DNA from: Streptomyces sp. HB132
Lineage (GTDB): Bacteria; Actinomycetota; Actinomycetes; Streptomycetales; Streptomycetaceae
DNA: 64,000 bases
Assembly: GCF_016909575.1 (NCBI RefSeq)
Contig: NZ_JAFBGA010000012.1
Location: 1 to 64,000, forward strand
Direction: 5' to 3'
Positions 62,710-64,000 of the stretch are shown piece by piece (position 1 is the stretch's first letter; every line of letters starts with the position of its first letter). Below the pieces are notes generated by a model that ran no database searches, was not told the DNA's origin, and saw nothing but the letters and a program-made list of their open reading frames with translations. A program made the position numbers and the translations under genes.

Positions 62710-64000
62710 TCACCCGGCCCGGCCCGCCGGCTCGAGATCCTTGCGGATCGCGTCGCCCTGAGCCCGCGGAGGTCCTGCATCTTCCCCGCCGGCCTCCAGG
62801 TGCACCCCGGGCCTGGCAGGCAGGGCGAACATCACGAGGAAGATCACCGCGAGGACCCCCGCCACGCACCAGAGCGACTGCTGGAATGCGTCCACGAACG
62901 CCGGGCCCATGGCCTCGGGCGGCAGCCGGTCGCTGATCGAGCCGAAGAAGACGACCGAGACGAGACCGAGCCCCAGCGCCGTACCCATCTGCTGCACGGT
63001 GTTGATCAGCCCGGACGCCGACCCGGAGTGCTCCTTCGGCACTCCGGAGAGCACGGCGTCCGTCAGCGGAGCCACGATCAGTCCCATGCCCGCGCCCATG
63101 ACCACCAGCGGAAGTGCCATCTGCCAGGAGCTGATGTCCAGCCCGTACCGCCCGGCCTCCCAGATGTAGAGCAGGAGCCCGGTGATCATCAGCAGCGCGC
63201 CGGCCTGCAGCACCTTCCGGCCGAAGCGGGGGACGAGTTTCTGCACGGAGATCCCCGCGGCGCACGAGACGGCGACCGAGAAGGGGATGCCCGTCGTGCC
63301 TGCCCGCAGGGCGCTCCAGCCGAGTCCGATCTGCATGTAGAGCGTCCAGACCAGGAAGAAGATCCCCAGGACGATCCCGAAGGTCAGCTGCACGGCGGTG
63401 CCCGCCGCGAAGCTCTTCACCCGGAACAGCGACAGTTCGATGAGCGGCGAGCCGTCCCGGCCCGCCTTTCGGCGCTCGAAGGCGACGAGCGCGACGAAGA
63501 CCAGAAGGCTCGCGACCATCGACACGTATCCCCACAGCGGCCAGCCCAGCTCACGTCCCCTGGTCAGCGGGTAGAGCAGCATGAGAAGGCCGAGTGTCAC
63601 CAGGGCCACACCGGTCAGGTCCAGACGGAGTGCCTTGGGTGCCTTGGACTCGCTGATGAACTTCCTCCCGAGCAGCAGCCCGGCGATGCCGACCGGCAGG
63701 TTGATCAGGAAGATGGGCCGCCACTCGAGGCCGAAGAGGTTCCACTCGGTGAGCAGGGCGCCCAGCAGCGGCCCTGACACCGCTCCGAGTCCCACGATCG
63801 CGCCGAAGAGCCCGAAGACCTTCCCCCGCTCGTGCGCCGGGAAGGTGGCGTGCACGATCGACAGCACCTGCGGCACCATCAGCGCGGCCATACCGCCCTG
63901 GAGGATGCGCGAGGCCACCAGCATCTCCGGGTTGGCGGCGAAGCCGCAGAGGGCGGAGGCGAGAGTGAAGCCCCCGATACCGATGAGGAAGATCCGCTTG
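62710..64000 (-). CDS. DHA2-type MFS drug exporter (N-terminus outside window)
   Basis: The visible 429 codons are the C-terminal part of a 14-helix exporter of the EmrB/QacA type. Near the edge it reads LVASRILQGGMAALMVPQVLSIV and GPLLGALLTEWNLFGLEWRPIFLINLPVG, the motif C region of drug/proton antiporters. The start codon and first two to three helices are beyond the right edge. The C-terminus is a short basic tail. Substrate unknown. Confidence 0.9.
   Translation of the reverse strand, partial: KRIFLIGIGGFTLASALCGFAANPEMLVASRILQGGMAALMVPQVLSIVHATFPAHERGKVFGLFGAIVGLGAVSGPLLGALLTEWNLFGLEWRPIFLINLPVGIAGLLLGRKFISESKAPKALRLDLTGVALVTLGLLMLLYPLTRGRELGWPLWGYVSMVASLLVFVALVAFERRKAGRDGSPLIELSLFRVKSFAAGTAVQLTFGIVLGIFFLVWTLYMQIGLGWSALRAGTTGIPFSVAVSCAAGISVQKLVPRFGRKVLQAGALLMITGLLLYIWEAGRYGLDISSWQMALPLVVMGAGMGLIVAPLTDAVLSGVPKEHSGSASGLINTVQQMGTALGLGLVSVVFFGSISDRLPPEAMGPAFVDAFQQSLWCVAGVLAVIFLVMFALPARPGVHLEAGGEDAGPPRAQGDAIRKDLEPAGRAG

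Overview
The window is high-GC actinobacterial chromosome and almost certainly Streptomyces. The gene content points there: an SsgA-like protein, SepX, a tricorn protease, Pmt, MscL, an AAC/GTC-biased third-position code, many GTG/TTG starts and 4-nt ATGA/GTGA gene overlaps. The order rsmA-rpfB-tatD-rsmI/pmt-PBP-ssgE-cbiMQO and galU-moeA-moaC-mogA-rimJ-sepX matches what I remember of the S. coelicolor SCO31xx core region. It is core chromosome; I see no insertion sequence, prophage or CRISPR array.

Layout. 1-4.5 kb: three tandem paralogous membrane proteins with Pro/Gly/Tyr/Gln-rich repeat tails and PQQ-like propellers (the first cut by the window edge). 4.7-7.3 kb: an ABC-F ATPase and a lipoprotein. 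7.4-7.9 kb: a YefM-YoeB toxin-antitoxin pair with a visible palindromic operator. 8-14 kb: acyltransferase, ispE, rsmA, a truncated RpfB-like gene, tatD, a zinc-ribbon gene and rsmI. 14-19.4 kb: pmt, a penicillin-binding protein, YbaK and an EamA exporter. 19.4-24.6 kb: an SDR, a serine hydrolase and a cobalt/nickel ECF transporter (cbiMN-Q-O) with a Nur-box-like site, divergent from an SsgA-like gene. 24.7-31.5 kb: an MMPL transporter and TetR regulator, divergent from a tricorn protease, with two TetR-type palindromes between them. 31.5-36 kb: an SDR / alpha-beta hydrolase / Baeyer-Villiger-type monooxygenase cassette divergent from a MerR regulator. 36-39.9 kb: exonuclease III, a GNAT, a methyltransferase, an unknown protein and tRNA-Ala(CGC).

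40-54.9 kb carries the actinobacterial division/molybdenum locus: sepX (glpR), rimJ, mogA, moaC, moeA (glp), galU and 5-FTHF cyclo-ligase. It is followed by a penicillin acylase, a cation/proton antiporter apparently started at CTG, an MFS exporter with a structured leader, a CIRCE-controlled FmdB/Ruc-type zinc ribbon, mtnP, a SAF-domain protein and mscL. The same set (Rv0985c and Rv0991c-Rv0996) is clustered in Mycobacterium tuberculosis. 55-60.4 kb is a tightly overlapped operon for a membrane molybdoenzyme: cytochrome b, Mo-bisPGD subunit, four-cluster ferredoxin, Rieske protein and a small membrane protein; its substrate is unknown. 60.6-64 kb: a NylC/DmpA-type self-cleaving hydrolase, a DUF6227-type protein and the C-terminal part of a DHA2 drug exporter.

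The most notable items are the CIRCE-controlled Ruc homologue, the Nur box in front of a transporter usually annotated as cobalt, the truncated RpfB, the CTG start, the Glp/SepX locus and the Rieske-containing molybdoenzyme operon. Positions of motifs were read by eye; no alignment or search was run.
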